This document shows positions 7,833 to 15,653 of a stretch of 64,000 nt of DNA, one piece after another; position 1 is the stretch's first letter; every line of letters starts with the position of its first letter. The DNA is from Mycolicibacterium novocastrense (GTDB lineage Bacteria > Actinomycetota > Actinomycetes > Mycobacteriales > Mycobacteriaceae). The stretch spans positions 1-64,000 of the forward strand of contig NZ_BCTA01000012.1 in NCBI RefSeq assembly GCF_001570485.1, written 5' to 3'. The notes under the pieces were generated by a model. That model saw only the letters and a list, made by a program, of their open reading frames with translations. It was not told the DNA's origin and made no database searches. The position numbers and the translations under genes are program-made.

Positions 7833-8003
7833 GTGAAGAAAGCCGCTGCTCGGGCCACCAGGGCATCGGCCAAGCTGGAGAACCGTTCGGTTCCTACCGG
7901 CTACGTTCGCCCGGCCGCTGTCAGGAAACTCCTGGCTGAGCGGCCCACTCGCAACGAGCTCGCCCTGTACGCCGCAGAGGGTCGCGAACCACCACAGTCC
8001 TAG
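7833..8003 (+). CDS. Small basic protein, 56 aa
   Basis: A GTG start with GAGGAGG just upstream (spacing short, about 3 bases). The product is helical and charged (KKAAARATRASAKLENRS, then RPAAVRKLLAERPTRNEL), with coding-like third positions. It could be a small DNA-binding or antitoxin-like protein, but no fold is recognised. The same frame reopens after its stop and runs into the gene at 8283, so an old fusion broken by a stop is also possible. Confidence 0.4.
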   Translation: MKKAAARATRASAKLENRSVPTGYVRPAAVRKLLAERPTRNELALYAAEGREPPQS

Positions 8004-8282
8004 CGTCGGCTGGTACGAACGCTGGAAGGCGCTGGCTATTTCCACCCGCGTGAAAGGCCGCCCTTCGACCGAGATGGTCATGCGTCGCCAGAATGCCGGC
8101 GCGCGTGGGTTGGGCTCGCGCCTCTCGACCTCGCAACCTGCACGGTTCTATCAAAGCCCCAGCTCGCGAAAGCTGAAGTTCTCGAAGGCCATTACGCCCG
8201 CCCGCCAATGCTGATTTGTCGGTCGACGCGGCTATATTGCGGTTTCAAACGCTACGGGCCGCTGAGGGCGTCGGAGGGGACG

Positions 8283-9272
8283 ATGGCAAGAGGCACGCAT
8301 CGGTGGGATGCATTCAGCATGCCGTGGATCGCTGAAGCACTCGCGGACTCTGAGCGCTGCTACCAAGCGCGGATAGACGAAATCGACACCGTGCCAGACG
8401 AAATGAGAAACCATCCTTCGCGCGCGTACATGAAGATGTTCGCCGATAACATCGCAAACGCCCAGCTGTACTGGATGAGCCGCACGGCAGTATCGGTTGC
8501 TGCGGACCTTGCAAGCCGCGATATGCCCGAAACAACGTTCCAAGAACTGATCGCGACATCCGACCTGCCGCCCGTGGGCTTGATGCTGTGGCCGAAACCG
8601 CTCGCAACGTTCAACTGGCGAAGCGTCGACATGATGCACACTAATCAACCCACCGTGCCAGTCACCTGGGACGGTCTTGCATGGATCTACGACCAGACCC
8701 GCATCACCAGCTACCTGCTGTCCCAGATGCGCGAACCACGCAAACAGGGTCGGCTCAGCGACATGCGCCCAAAAACATCACCCGGCAAAGTAATCCGATT
8801 CGACCAACACGACTTAACGACAGTGGTCGACCGCGATTCGGGCGTACTGGACCTAGCTGACAGCCCGCTCGATGACCCCGACCAAACGCCTGGACCGCCC
8901 ACTCTCACGGCCACAGTGATCTCACTACTGGCATTGATCGGTCAGCAGCGCGTCGTCACGCAAAAGCGCATCTCGACCGGACCCGTCAAAAAATCGGCGC
9001 GCACCGCGCGTAACGACATCACGATGCTCGACATTCTGCGCCCACCCACGGTGACTGGTGTCAACGGGAATCAGGATAACGACGACCGCGCATACCGCCG
9101 CTGGTTCGTCCGCGGTCACTACCGCCACCAGCCATACGGCCCTGGAAACACATTGCGCAAGCTGATCTACGTCTCCCTGCACACGGCCGGCCACCCCGAC
9201 GCGCCAGACCCGACTGGGCCACCACCTCCACGAGTCGCGGCTGTCTACGGGAAAAACTTCAAACGCCGATAA
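8283..9272 (+). CDS. Conserved phage/plasmid hypothetical protein, 329 aa
   Basis: The ATG at 8283 has GGAGGGG six bases upstream and is preferred over an ATG at 8208. The N-terminal 200 residues are helical with many Trp/Met. The C-terminal 60 residues are basic and aromatic (RRWFVRGHYRHQPYGPG, then VAAVYGKNFKRR), resembling a nucleic-acid-binding module often found at the C-terminus of actinobacterial plasmid and phage proteins. The exact role is unknown. Confidence 0.65.
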   Translation: MARGTHRWDAFSMPWIAEALADSERCYQARIDEIDTVPDEMRNHPSRAYMKMFADNIANAQLYWMSRTAVSVAADLASRDMPETTFQELIATSDLPPVGLMLWPKPLATFNWRSVDMMHTNQPTVPVTWDGLAWIYDQTRITSYLLSQMREPRKQGRLSDMRPKTSPGKVIRFDQHDLTTVVDRDSGVLDLADSPLDDPDQTPGPPTLTATVISLLALIGQQRVVTQKRISTGPVKKSARTARNDITMLDILRPPTVTGVNGNQDNDDRAYRRWFVRGHYRHQPYGPGNTLRKLIYVSLHTAGHPDAPDPTGPPPPRVAAVYGKNFKRR

Positions 9273-9313
9273 TGCGGTGCCACTGACCGAATCGCGCTGA
9301 GCTAGCGACGCCG

Positions 9314-9349
9314 CTGACGGCACTGATATCGAGTGATATCATCGCGGCG
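9314..9349 (+). promoter_or_regulatory. vapBC promoter with palindromic operator, leaderless
   Basis: TGATATC (9324-9330), spacer GAGT, then the exact complement GATATCA (9335-9341). The right arm overlaps a -10 box TATCAT (9337-9342); CTGACG at 9314-9319 is a fair -35 at 17 bases. The vapB GTG starts 6 bases after the -10, so the transcript is probably leaderless and VapB/VapBC would block the promoter by binding the palindrome. Confidence 0.7.
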
Positions 9350-9570
9350 TGAGCGACTTGTTGATCCGTGACGTACCGGATGAGGTGCTCGCTGGCCTCG
9401 ATGCGCGGGCTGCAGAGCTGGGACTGTCGCGCGTTGAGTACATACGGCGGCGGCTGGCTCAGGACGCGCGAGCAACGCGAGTTCCAGTGACCCGCGAAGA
9501 TCTACATCGATTCGGGCAGGCGGTTGCCGGCCTCGCCAACGAGGAGCTGATGCAAGAGGCATGGGGATGA
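9349..9570 (+). CDS. vapB: VapB antitoxin, ribbon-helix-helix
   Basis: 73 residues. The first 45 follow the ribbon-helix-helix pattern: a short beta strand ([12 protein letters not shown]), helix [13 protein letters not shown], turn and helix [14 protein letters not shown]. The C-terminal 25 residues would wrap the toxin. It overlaps vapC by four bases (ATGA). The palindrome in its own promoter fits classic autorepression. Confidence 0.85.
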   Translation: MSDLLIRDVPDEVLAGLDARAAELGLSRVEYIRRRLAQDARATRVPVTREDLHRFGQAVAGLANEELMQEAWG

Positions 9571-9998
9571 TCGAGCAGCGGTGGCTGATCGACAAATCAG
9601 CTCTCGTCCGACTTGAACACAGCCATGACCTGGACCTCTGGGCCAACCGCATTGAGCGCGGACTAGTACACATCAGCAATGTGACACGACTGGAGATCGC
9701 CTATTCAGCCCAACCAGGTGACGCTGCGCGCCGTGAATTTCGCGAATCACCGTTAGCCGCAATGCCAGTCGAGTACCTAACTCCAAGGATTGAGGACCGC
9801 GCTCTTGAAGTCCAGTTGCTGCTGGCGGATCGGGGCCAGCACCGCGGGCCGTCGATTCCCGACCTCATCATCGGAGCGACTGCCGAACTCGCCGGACTGA
9901 CCATCCTTCACGTCGACAAGGATTTCGACTTCATAACGTCGATTACCGGGCAACCCGCAACCCGCCTCGCCTACACCGACACAGGCGGTGCGCAATAG
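9567..9998 (+). CDS. vapC: VapC toxin, PIN-domain ribonuclease
   Basis: 143 residues with the four PIN acidic residues in order: Asp9 ([11 protein letters not shown]), Glu43 (RLEIAYS), Asp99 ([15 protein letters not shown]) and Asp117 (HVDKDFDFI). VapC toxins cleave tRNA or rRNA when freed from VapB. The ATG at 9567 is chosen over 9561 because AGAGG then has proper spacing and the start overlaps vapB as ATGA. The last 65 bases belong to a segment duplicated near 10.96 kb. Such modules often stabilise plasmids. Confidence 0.9.
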   Translation: MIEQRWLIDKSALVRLEHSHDLDLWANRIERGLVHISNVTRLEIAYSAQPGDAARREFRESPLAAMPVEYLTPRIEDRALEVQLLLADRGQHRGPSIPDLIIGATAELAGLTILHVDKDFDFITSITGQPATRLAYTDTGGAQ

Positions 9999-10147
9999 GT
10001 ACAGCAGCGAGGAATGCACCGTGACAGGCGGCCAGGATCGTTGGTCGACATCGACGACTTGCGTCGGCGCTGCTCTGCTCACACGCAGTGGATGGCGAAG
10101 CATCCGGACAATGTGACGTTCGCAGAATCGTGGGCCGACCAGAACCT
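9932..10147 (+). repeat. Duplicated segment, copy A (deleted form)
   Basis: Bases 9932-10032 (vapC 3' end and downstream) match 10959-11061, and 10038-10147 match 11183-11292 with a single difference over 110 bp. Between these halves copy A has only 5 bases where copy B has 121, so copy A looks like a deleted duplicate. Confidence 0.85.
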
Positions 10148-10196
10148 AGACCGGGGAGATGTCTGGGGCACTCGAAAGACGGGCAAAATGTTCTGA
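10014..10196 (+). CDS. Possible truncated copy of the small gene at 11129
   Basis: 60 codons. Residues 9-45 (starting SLVDIDDLRRRCSAHTQWM and ending FAESWADQNL) equal residues 19-55 of the product at 11129, but the upstream part is replaced by read-through of the region after vapC. The promoter and leaderless start seen in copy B are missing here. The C-terminus (DRGDVWGTRKTGKMF) differs from copy B. It could be a non-expressed fragment. Confidence 0.3.
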   Translation: MHRDRRPGSLVDIDDLRRRCSAHTQWMAKHPDNVTFAESWADQNLDRGDVWGTRKTGKMF

Positions 10197-10341
10197 TCCT
10201 TGGCGGAGCCTTCATCACCCGCACCGGCACCACCCGGCTCCGGCGACTGACCACCGCTTGCCGCGCGCGAAACGCGGAAGCGGCCACCTGATCTACAGTC
10301 CGAAGGCAAAACCCCGGTACCGCGCAAAGGATCGAACCCCC

Positions 10342-10536
10342 GTGAAGGCCGCCCTCGATGCAGTGCTCTCACACCCACAGATCCTGCTCGGCATCCTGGC
10401 AGGCGTCCTGCTCACCGTGATCATCCACGCCATCCGCCGAATCCGACGACTAATAGCCACAGGCATCGTCCTGGCCATCGCCGGGGGAGGAGTAACCGGC
10501 TTGGCCAACATGCAGAACCTGCTCCACTGGCCCTGA
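10342..10536 (+). CDS. Small membrane protein, 64 aa
   Basis: A GTG start with AAAGGA at 10326-10331. Two hydrophobic segments (HPQILLGILAGVLLTVIIHA and LIATGIVLAIAGGGVTGL) flank a basic loop (IRRIRRL), a typical two-helix hairpin with the loop in the cytoplasm. It precedes the gene at 10538 by one base, so they are probably co-transcribed. Function unknown. Confidence 0.55.
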   Translation: MKAALDAVLSHPQILLGILAGVLLTVIIHAIRRIRRLIATGIVLAIAGGGVTGLANMQNLLHWP

Positions 10537-10537
10537 T

Positions 10538-10963
10538 ATGACGATCAGAGGACGCAAGGCCTACGCGCGGGTGTTTTGGTCTCTACTGCCAAAACAGCTG
10601 GTGCCGTGGGCTGACCCGTGCGAAGACCCGCACGACACCGTCACCGTCGACGGCGTCGACATCGACAAAGGGATCGCACCGTTGGTCATCTACCTGTGGA
10701 GCCAAGGCATCTCCACCCACGACTCCTGCCAAGGCGACTGCCACCTATATCGTCTGTACGAATCCCGGCACCCCGCAGAGTCCACACCCGCCGGCAACCC
10801 CTACGCCGCCTATCTCGCCGTCGACAGCCTCGCCGCTGCACAAGCGGTCATCCGGACCCTCAACCCGCCACCGCAGTCGGCTGCCATCATGAACGGAGGC
10901 GATCGGTGGTTCGTTGAATTCGACCCGTCGGCCCTGCTCCAGTGGCGATCGCCCGCTCCATAA
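10538..10963 (+). CDS. Conserved hypothetical protein, 141 aa
   Basis: The central stretch (KGIAPLVIYLWSQGISTHD followed by SCQGD) is a motif I associate with a family of actinobacterial and phage proteins of unknown function, in which an Asp/Cys-rich site follows two helices. The stop codon lies inside duplicated segment B, so the last codons may have been changed by the duplication. Confidence 0.6.
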   Translation: MTIRGRKAYARVFWSLLPKQLVPWADPCEDPHDTVTVDGVDIDKGIAPLVIYLWSQGISTHDSCQGDCHLYRLYESRHPAESTPAGNPYAAYLAVDSLAAAQAVIRTLNPPPQSAAIMNGGDRWFVEFDPSALLQWRSPAP

Positions 10964-11292
10964 CGACGATTACCGGGCAAACCTCGCAACCCGCCTCGCC
11001 TACACCGACACAGGCGGTGCGCAATAGGTACAGCAGCGAGGAATGCACCGTGACAGGCGGCGACCTCGGCGGCACGCCGACCAGCTGGTGACCACAGCGA
11101 GGGCAGTATTTCCGGCTACCCTTCACGGATGCCCGATCCCCGCCACGATGCTGCCCGACCGTCGACGAGTTCAGGGCCAGTGTCGTTGGTCGACATCGAC
11201 GACTTACGTCGGCGCTGCTCTGCTCACACGCAGTGGATGGCGAAGCATCCGGACAATGTGACGTTCGCAGAATCGTGGGCCGACCAGAACCT
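10959..11292 (+). repeat. Duplicated segment, copy B (longer form)
   Basis: Partner of 9932-10147. The first 100 bases carry a pseudo-3' end of vapC, including its stop codon. The 121 bases at 11062-11182, absent from copy A, hold a -10 box and the start of the small gene at 11129. The 110-bp right half is nearly identical to copy A. Confidence 0.85.
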
Positions 11293-11395
11293 TGAGGACC
11301 TGCCCCGCCCCAAGCACCTCACAACAACCGTTGCGCCTACCGGGCGGCTGACCCCTGGTGCTCATCCAAGTAGGTGGCAATGGCGTCGCGCATAA
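11129..11395 (+). CDS. Small gene, 88 aa, probably leaderless
   Basis: A -10 box TACCCT (11117-11122) ends 6 bases before the ATG, so the mRNA should be leaderless. The product begins MPDPRHDAARPSTSSGPVS and continues with the duplicated block (VDIDDLRRRCSAHTQWMAK). Its 3' end overlaps the convergent antitoxin gene by about 60 bases, which suggests the original C-terminus was lost. No family recognised. Confidence 0.4.
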   Translation: MPDPRHDAARPSTSSGPVSLVDIDDLRRRCSAHTQWMAKHPDNVTFAESWADQNLEDLPRPKHLTTTVAPTGRLTPGAHPSRWQWRRA

Positions 11396-11666
11396 CGTCG
11401 CTGGCGCTGCGGCCCTGCTCGGCGGCGAAGCTATCGAGTCTGGTGTTGAGACTGCACGGCAGCCGGACTTGCCGACGCGGGGCCGCGCCGGCGGCGTCAG
11501 GGTCAGTGTCAATGCTGGGCCGACCACCGGCGCGGCGCAGCAGCTCCCGAGACGCCTCGGCCGCCTGCCGCCCGCGTAGCGCCCTGTCAGGATGAATCTC
11601 GCGGTCGCCGCTCTCGGCCCATTCCGCGAGCTTGTGATAGCGCTCCTGGTCGATGCGGCCGCTCAT
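11337..11666 (-). CDS. Ribbon-helix-helix antitoxin (BrnA-like)
   Basis: 109 residues. The ATG at 11666 has GGAGGAGG just upstream. The C-terminal 45 residues show a CopG-type ribbon-helix-helix (RQVRLPCSLNTRLDSFA, then GRSASDVMRDAIATYLDEH). The N-terminal part is helical and charged. It starts 4 bases inside the 3' end of the toxin-like gene, the toxin-first order typical of BrnTA systems. Confidence 0.7.
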   Translation of the reverse strand: MSGRIDQERYHKLAEWAESGDREIHPDRALRGRQAAEASRELLRRAGGRPSIDTDPDAAGAAPRRQVRLPCSLNTRLDSFAAEQGRSASDVMRDAIATYLDEHQGSAAR

Positions 11667-11950
11667 GGTGTGTCCTCCTCCTTGTCGAGCCTCGCGAGGA
11701 ACTTCTCGCGGGCACCCATGACGTGGAAAACGCGGATCGTGCGCGGCGGGATCACTTCGGCCATCACCTCCAGCAGCGGCGCTTGCGGGTCGAGCGACGG
11801 ACCGATCCACAGGCTCGGACGTATGGAGCTGTGGTCGTCACTCGGCTCATCGAACTCTGGTTCGTAGTAGCGCGCGTTGCTCACTGCGTGAAAAGCGTCC
11901 GCTTCGCTGAATCCGTGCTTTCCGGCGCTCTCGGCGAACTCGATGGCCAC
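11663..11950 (-). CDS. BrnT-like toxin
   Basis: 95 residues from a GTG at 11950. The pattern EFAESAGKHGFSEADAFHAV, a strand-rich middle (RPSLWIGPSLDPQAPLLEVM) and an end with IRVFHVMGAREKFLARL match the compact BrnT/RelE-like fold (helix-helix-sheet with conserved KHG and Arg/His). These toxins are mRNA-cleaving RNases. The start is set by a -10 box TACACT (minus strand, 11962-11957) six bases upstream, implying a leaderless message; a GTG at 11974 is less likely. Confidence 0.65.
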   Translation of the reverse strand: MAIEFAESAGKHGFSEADAFHAVSNARYYEPEFDEPSDDHSSIRPSLWIGPSLDPQAPLLEVMAEVIPPRTIRVFHVMGAREKFLARLDKEEDTP

Positions 11951-11954
11951 ACAG

Positions 11955-11995
11955 GTAGTGTACGACAAAACCACCCAGTTGTGTAGTACAAAACC
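11955..11995 (-). promoter_or_regulatory. Promoter of toxin-antitoxin pair with direct repeats
   Basis: Read on the minus strand, two related copies of GGTTTTGT(CG)TAC(AC)TAC lie 28 bases apart (plus-strand 11955-11972 and 11983-11995). The proximal one contains the -10 TACACT. They are plausible operators for the ribbon-helix-helix antitoxin. Confidence 0.5.
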
Positions 11996-12141
11996 CGGGT
12001 CACTGTTGAGCCCCGCCAGCCAAAGTCTCTAACCATTGACATCATCACACGTCGCCTTGATTTGTTCGCAGTAACGACCCGATGACCCTCCCTGGCGGTG
12101 CTCAGCTCGTCTTTGAGCGGATGATGACGCCAGCGGCAATG

Positions 12142-12150
12142 TGCTACAAT
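12142..12150 (+). promoter_or_regulatory. Extended -10 promoter TGCTACAAT
   Basis: TGC followed by TACAAT (12145-12150), with TGATGA at 12122-12127 as a weak -35. It lies about 55 bases before the gene at 12204. The same TGCTACNNT form recurs at 29185 and 60662. Confidence 0.55.
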
Positions 12151-12203
12151 CGGTCGTGAAAGTGCTACGGGCGCTGAACGGCCCGCCTGGGAGGTGATTA
12201 CCG

Positions 12204-12788
12204 ATGACAACGATGCAGGTCGCGGATACCCTTGACGACATGACCACCACCCGTCCGCCCACAACGGCACCGCCGCAGTGGGCGCCCAGCTACGGCCCGC
12301 CCGCGCGCCAGGGCGCAGGCGGACGGCTCGCAACCCTCTTGGTCGGCCTCGTCGCCCTTGCTGCCCTCGTCGTCGGCATAATCGGCCTCGCCAAGTCGCC
12401 GTCTCCAACGCCAGCCAGCAGCCCGGCCGCATCTTCGCCGCCTGCCTCGACATCTCCAGCTTTTACCGCTGATGAGGTTGCTACGGCGCAGAACTCGCTG
12501 TGCACCACCTGGTCGGCCGCTTCTAGAGCAGTTAAAGAGGAGACCAACCGGACGGACAACCCTGCGCTGGCCCGCGTTGCGTTGACGAACTCAGCAGCAA
12601 TGATTGATTCGGCGGCGCAGAATCCTGCACTGACTCCGCAAAATAGGGAAGCGGCAGCAGCTGTCTCCGGGGCTTATCGAAATTTGACGGCGGTGAGTAG
12701 CATTGCGCCTCCTGGAACGCCCGAATTCCAGGAGGCGGTGGACGGAGCGAATCAGGCAGCGCGCCAAATGCAGGCGGTTTGCCCTTAG
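12204..12788 (+). CDS. Membrane-anchored Ala/Pro-rich protein
   Basis: 194 residues. A Pro/Thr-rich cytoplasmic head (1-40), one transmembrane helix about 42-63 (LATLLVGLVALAALVVGIIGL), a Pro/Ser linker, then a helical extracytoplasmic domain with two cysteines near its ends (C104 and the penultimate residue) that could form a disulfide. The ribosome site GGGAGGTG precedes the ATG. This layout is common among mycobacterial proteins next to ESX genes. Function unknown. Confidence 0.65.
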   Translation: MTTMQVADTLDDMTTTRPPTTAPPQWAPSYGPPARQGAGGRLATLLVGLVALAALVVGIIGLAKSPSPTPASSPAASSPPASTSPAFTADEVATAQNSLCTTWSAASRAVKEETNRTDNPALARVALTNSAAMIDSAAQNPALTPQNREAAAAVSGAYRNLTAVSSIAPPGTPEFQEAVDGANQAARQMQAVCP

Positions 12789-12884
12789 GGTGATTTGCCC
12801 TGCCGCGCGGCCTGCTCCACCATGGCCTTGAGAACCGCTCTGACGTGAAGCCTGGCCAGGCGGCTTGATGCTGGAGGAGGACAC

Positions 12885-15056
12885 ATGGCAGGTGATCTGC
12901 CGCCGGGCAAGTGGTCACCTGCTCTTGTCGGTACGTGGTGGTGCCAGTCAGGCGCGACGCTGAGACAGGCCGGTCAGCACTGGGGCACACAGTCACAGGA
13001 GCAGGAGAAGTACGCGGGTGATCTGCGGACGCAATGGCAGCAGCTCGCCGCTGGGAATTCGGGTCGTACGGCGGATGACTTGGTATCGCGCTACCAGTCC
13101 GGCGAGAAGCTGCACATGGACCTTGCTGAGAAATATGGCACCAAACGGGACGCTTTCAATTCAGGCGCAGACGCACTGGATAATCTGCGCTCCGGTCTGA
13201 GCGGGATAGCCGCCGAATACAACCAGAGAATTTCTGAGATTGAAAATAGGCCCGGTGGTATCGGTGCCGGCGTGGCGAAAATGGCGGCAATTTCATCTTT
13301 GATCGCTGAAGCACAAGGATTCGCCGCGCATAAGTCAGCGGCGGCGGTAGCCAACATCATGGAGGCGGTACAAAAAATCTTAACCGCCGAAGGCATCTCG
13401 ATGTCGCCTCAAGAGTTCGTCAAAAGCCAGGGAATCAGTACCGAAGCCCCTCCGCCACCCGATCCAGACAAGGTCGTGCAAGACATGGTCGGTGACGGCT
13501 CCGGTGATCCCAACGCTGGCGGCGGTGCTGCTGGCTCAGGCGATCCGAATGCTGTTGGCGTTGGTTTCGGCTCAGGAGATCCAAACGCCGGCGGCGGCGC
13601 GCACACCGACCCTCTCGTAGGAACCGGTTCAGGGCAGTCAGGGGCTGGCTCTGGCAGTGGAATCGGCCCGGGTGCAGGCTCAACGCCAATCGGTGCTGGC
13701 GGGGGCGGCCGTGTCCCGGGCGGTGTGCAGGCTGGCGGAGTGAAGGTCGATGCGCCTGGCGCAGGCGGGTTGTCGCCGGCTGCGTCGGTCGGCAACGGGC
13801 TGTCTCCCGAGTCGCTGAGTCAGTCGTTCTCGTCGGGTGCGGCGGCGGGTCAACCGGCAGCCTCCGGCGCGAATTCGTTGACGGCGGGCACGATGGATGC
13901 GGCTGTCGAGTCGGGCCAGCCGGCGCAGGCTCCCGGTGCTCAGCCGTTGGCGTCGCCGGTGATGTCGGCTCCGACGATGGTTGGCGGAGGTGGTGGTGTG
14001 GAATCCGGTGCGGGGGAACATGCTTCGGCTGCTGCTGCTCCCTCGGCTGCGCCGGTGGTGTCGACGGGCAGTGGCGACAACCATGCTCCCGCTCCTGCGC
14101 CGGCGGTAGTGGCTGGGCCGGCGGCTCCGGTTGCACCTGTAGCCAGTGGGCCGGCTGTGCCGGCCGGGCCGCTGCCTGCGTATGGGTCTGATCTCCGTCC
14201 TCCGGTGGTTGCGCCGCCGGCCGCGCCGGCGGTGCCGGCCGGTCCGGTGTCGGGCGCTCCTGTCGCGCCGCCGCCAGCCTCGTCGCCGGCGGCGGGCGGT
14301 TCGCTGGTGTCGCCGGTGGAACGCTCGGCAGCTGCAGCAGCGCAGAGTCAGGCGTCCTCGTCGGCGATGGCGGGAGCCGCCACGGCGTCAGCGACCGCCG
14401 GTGCAGCGGCGGGAGATGCATCCGCGCGGTCAGCCGAGCAGCAGCGCTTGCAACGAATCGTTGATGCGGTAGCTCGGCAAGAGCCATCGCTTGCGTGGGC
14501 GGCCGGCCTGCGTGAGGATGGCGCAACCACGATGCTCGTCACCGATCTAGCGTGCGGGTGGATCCCTCCTCACATCAAGCTTCCGTCGGCGAGAGTGATG
14601 CTGCTAGAGCCGGCAGTGCGCAGGCGAGATACTGGTGTGGTCGACCTACTCGGCTCAGTGATCGTTGCATCGGCCTACCAGCCGAATAGCTACATCGCCA
14701 AGCCAAGCCCGGACGATCCGGTGCTGGGCGGCGAACGCGCCCGGTACGGGCCGGAGGTCGACGAGCTGCGGCCAAACCTTGTAGACGCGGTGCGTCGGCG
14801 CTCCGGATTGCCCCGAATTGTGCAGACAGTTGTGCTCGCCGCCACTCGTAAAACGGGGATACTCGACAACGAGCTGGACCAACTGTCGCAGGTGACACGA
14901 GAAGTCCAAAGCCGCGCGCTGGCCGCGTATCCCGAGCAGCAGGACTTGGCGGTGATTGGCGACTGGATGCTGATCGGCGCTATCGATGCGCTCATTGAGG
15001 GGCACGAGGAGATTGCCCAGTATCACTTGGCCTGGTTTGAGGCGGTAGCCTCGTGA
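12885..15056 (+). CDS. Large ESX-associated protein with Gly/Pro linker and probable DUF5632/DUF5631 C-terminus
   Basis: 723 residues in three parts. Residues 1-185 are helical (start MAGDLPPGKWSPALVGTWW; RTADDLVSRYQSGEK) and resemble the N-terminus of M. tuberculosis Rv2082-type proteins. Residues about 190-515 are a low-complexity Gly/Ser/Pro/Ala linker. Residues about 520-723 form a globular domain: VARQEPSLAWAAGLREDG, TDLACGWIPPHIKLPSARV, then an all-helical end (QYHLAWFEAVAS). The same end domain occurs in the protein at 20383. The helical head suggests a secreted or envelope substrate of the ESX system; that is inference. Confidence 0.65.
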   Translation: MAGDLPPGKWSPALVGTWWCQSGATLRQAGQHWGTQSQEQEKYAGDLRTQWQQLAAGNSGRTADDLVSRYQSGEKLHMDLAEKYGTKRDAFNSGADALDNLRSGLSGIAAEYNQRISEIENRPGGIGAGVAKMAAISSLIAEAQGFAAHKSAAAVANIMEAVQKILTAEGISMSPQEFVKSQGISTEAPPPPDPDKVVQDMVGDGSGDPNAGGGAAGSGDPNAVGVGFGSGDPNAGGGAHTDPLVGTGSGQSGAGSGSGIGPGAGSTPIGAGGGGRVPGGVQAGGVKVDAPGAGGLSPAASVGNGLSPESLSQSFSSGAAAGQPAASGANSLTAGTMDAAVESGQPAQAPGAQPLASPVMSAPTMVGGGGGVESGAGEHASAAAAPSAAPVVSTGSGDNHAPAPAPAVVAGPAAPVAPVASGPAVPAGPLPAYGSDLRPPVVAPPAAPAVPAGPVSGAPVAPPPASSPAAGGSLVSPVERSAAAAAQSQASSSAMAGAATASATAGAAAGDASARSAEQQRLQRIVDAVARQEPSLAWAAGLREDGATTMLVTDLACGWIPPHIKLPSARVMLLEPAVRRRDTGVVDLLGSVIVASAYQPNSYIAKPSPDDPVLGGERARYGPEVDELRPNLVDAVRRRSGLPRIVQTVVLAATRKTGILDNELDQLSQVTREVQSRALAAYPEQQDLAVIGDWMLIGAIDALIEGHEEIAQYHLAWFEAVAS

Positions 15057-15634
15057 CCACATTCCGATCTGGGGCTCTGTTCCGGCCAGCCGTTGAATCT
15101 GCGGACACCGACATGGAATGGTCAGATTTCGATCGCGCTGTTGATGCACTTTCCTTCGCCCGCGCATATGGGCCACCGCCCGAGGTCGAGGGCCTGGAGT
15201 GGGGATTTGGCCGACGTCTCCGAACTCGTTTGCAAACTCTGCCCGCAGAGTCGGAGACACGTTGCGCTCTAGAAGAACTGGTTGAGGTCGTGGATAGGGT
15301 GTGCGGCGCGGTCCACACCGCACTTAGCCAGCTATTTCGCGCTCGTGCGGCGGTCGTCGACTCATGGGCAGCTCGACTATACGCACCACCGATCACCCGG
15401 CCAGAAGGAGGAATTGCGGAGTACGACATCGACACGATGCGGGGCGAATTACGCGCTGCTCGTGAAGCTGCGCAGCACGAAAACCAGCTAATCCTGGATT
15501 TCGGGGGGCGGATGGATCGGTGGACGTGGCAGGCGCTCGACGCAGTGAAATGCAGCGATCCGGATCGGCTGCGCGCGGTGATACACGAAGTGCACGCCGC
15601 GGGTGATGCTGCCTTCGCAGCGATCCGAGCTTAA
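15053..15634 (+). CDS. Hypothetical protein, 193 aa
   Basis: The GTG start overlaps the stop of the preceding large gene (GTGA), so the two are probably translated together. The product is largely helical and acidic, with coiled-coil-like stretches in the second half (MRGELRAAREAAQHENQ). There is no signal peptide or membrane segment. Its tight coupling suggests that it is a partner or chaperone of the upstream protein. Confidence 0.6.
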   Translation: MTTFRSGALFRPAVESADTDMEWSDFDRAVDALSFARAYGPPPEVEGLEWGFGRRLRTRLQTLPAESETRCALEELVEVVDRVCGAVHTALSQLFRARAAVVDSWAARLYAPPITRPEGGIAEYDIDTMRGELRAAREAAQHENQLILDFGGRMDRWTWQALDAVKCSDPDRLRAVIHEVHAAGDAAFAAIRA

Positions 15635-15653
15635 TCGAGGGAGAGGTGACCAA

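Noticed and set aside
13435..14526. Minus-strand open frame of 363 codons
   Set aside because: Antisense of the Gly/Pro/Ala linker of the large ESX-associated protein; Pro/Arg/Gln/His-rich with no fold signal.
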